This document shows positions 20,609-20,836 of a stretch of 20,836 bases of DNA, one piece after another. Location: the IMG/VR virus record IMGVR_UViG_3300038557_000026, positions 1-20,836 of that record; one strand, 5' to 3'. The notes beneath the pieces were generated by a model that saw only the letters and a program-made list of their open reading frames with translations, was not told the origin of the DNA and did not search any database. Made by a program: the position numbers and the translations under genes. This DNA is from a virus. Each line of letters opens with the position of its first letter. Positions within the stretch are counted from its first letter, which is position 1.

Positions 20609-20690
20609 TTCGTATCTTTATAGCGCTATACATATGAATAAAGCGCTAGCAACACAGCTAGCGCGCTAGCGGCGGAACCTCGGCGCTAGC
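20592..20690. repeat. GCGCTAGC palindrome cluster (centromere/operator candidate)
   Basis: Within about 100 bp lie GCTAGCGCTAGC (20592-20603), TATAGCGCTATA (20619-20630), GCGCTAGC (20643-20650), GCTAGCGCGCTAGC (20657-20670) and GCGCTAGC (20683-20690). Further copies of the core lie inside parA, near 20208, 20430 and 20467, and in the first codons of the Myb-like gene, near 112. A related GCTAGC lies upstream of repA at about 15102. The region divides parA from the Myb-array gene on the closed circle and holds no gene of its own (20536-20709). Density and palindromy are those of a parS-like site. Confidence 0.75.
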
Positions 20691-20709
20691 GTTTTATTAA
20701 GGCCCGCTG

Positions 20710-20836
20710 GATGATGGTTCGGGAATGGCTAAGAGAAGGCGAAAATTCCACGGTGCACGCTGGACCGCCCAAGAAGATCGGGTGCTACGTCGCAACACAA
20801 ATGCAACCGCAGAATCGCTAGCGGCGATTCTCCATC
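20710..20836. repeat. Right copy of 127-bp terminal direct repeat
   Basis: These bases repeat the first 127 of the window without a mismatch, and include a second copy of the start of the Myb-like gene from 20725. Removing them closes a 20,709-bp circle. The copy should not be annotated as a separate gene. Confidence 0.93.

Noticed and set aside
1-20836. CRISPR arrays, tRNA or rRNA genes, insertion sequences, conjugation genes
   Set aside because: No regular spacer-repeat array, cloverleaf, transposase or relaxase motif was found in either strand by reading; the repeats present are short origin, operator or terminator elements.

Overview
The window is a GC-rich circular replicon, seen as a linear contig whose first 127 bases are repeated exactly at its end. 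Removing one copy leaves a circle of 20,709 bp, and the parA region at the right end then lies next to the gene at base 16. Gene content points to an alphaproteobacterial host, probably of the rhizobial type. The evidence is a RepA_C-type initiator with iterons, a LigD-like ligase fragment, small Tat-exported proteins of a type seen in that group, and a DinJ/YafQ addiction pair. This is a family-level impression; no taxonomic search was possible.

Layout. (1) Bases 16-1182, rightward: a protein with four tandem Myb/SANT-like modules and a small three-helix membrane protein. (2) Bases 1179-10651, all leftward and tightly packed: a phage-derived block. In transcription order it holds a 25-residue hydrophobic peptide, a DnaB helicase, an unknown 281-residue protein, an AlpA-like regulator, a replisome-organiser-like protein, three small proteins (one zinc-ribbon, one broken by a frameshift with an SSB-like tail), a 102-residue protein and two long proteins resembling podovirus DNA-ejection proteins. 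No terminase, portal, capsid or tail gene is present. (3) Bases 10652-11945: a serine recombinase flanked by repeat-rich non-coding DNA. (4) Bases 11946-13817, leftward: a ligase adenylation domain, an unknown protein and a stand-alone ClpP-like peptidase. (5) Bases 13852-15191: repA and three iterons, the likely plasmid origin. (6) Bases 15278-16818: small unknown genes, the dinJ-yafQ pair with a promoter/operator, and a ribbon-helix-helix (RHH) protein. (7) Bases 17028-18425, rightward: a four-gene operon with related Tat-exported and cytoplasmic proteins. (8) Bases 18484-20535, leftward: parA, an RHH centromere-binding candidate and a coiled-coil membrane protein, preceded by a cluster of GCGCTAGC palindromes.

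Together the genes describe a plasmid kept by RepA/iteron replication, ParA-type partition and a toxin-antitoxin pair. It also carries phage-style replication genes and two intact ejection-type genes without any particle genes. It is best described as a phage-plasmid derivative or a possible capsid-less satellite. The points most worth following are the orphan ejection pair, the Myb-array protein facing the palindrome cluster, a predicted antisense RNA over the leader of the replisome-organiser gene, and a hydrophobic micro-peptide whose ribosome site is buried in a hairpin.
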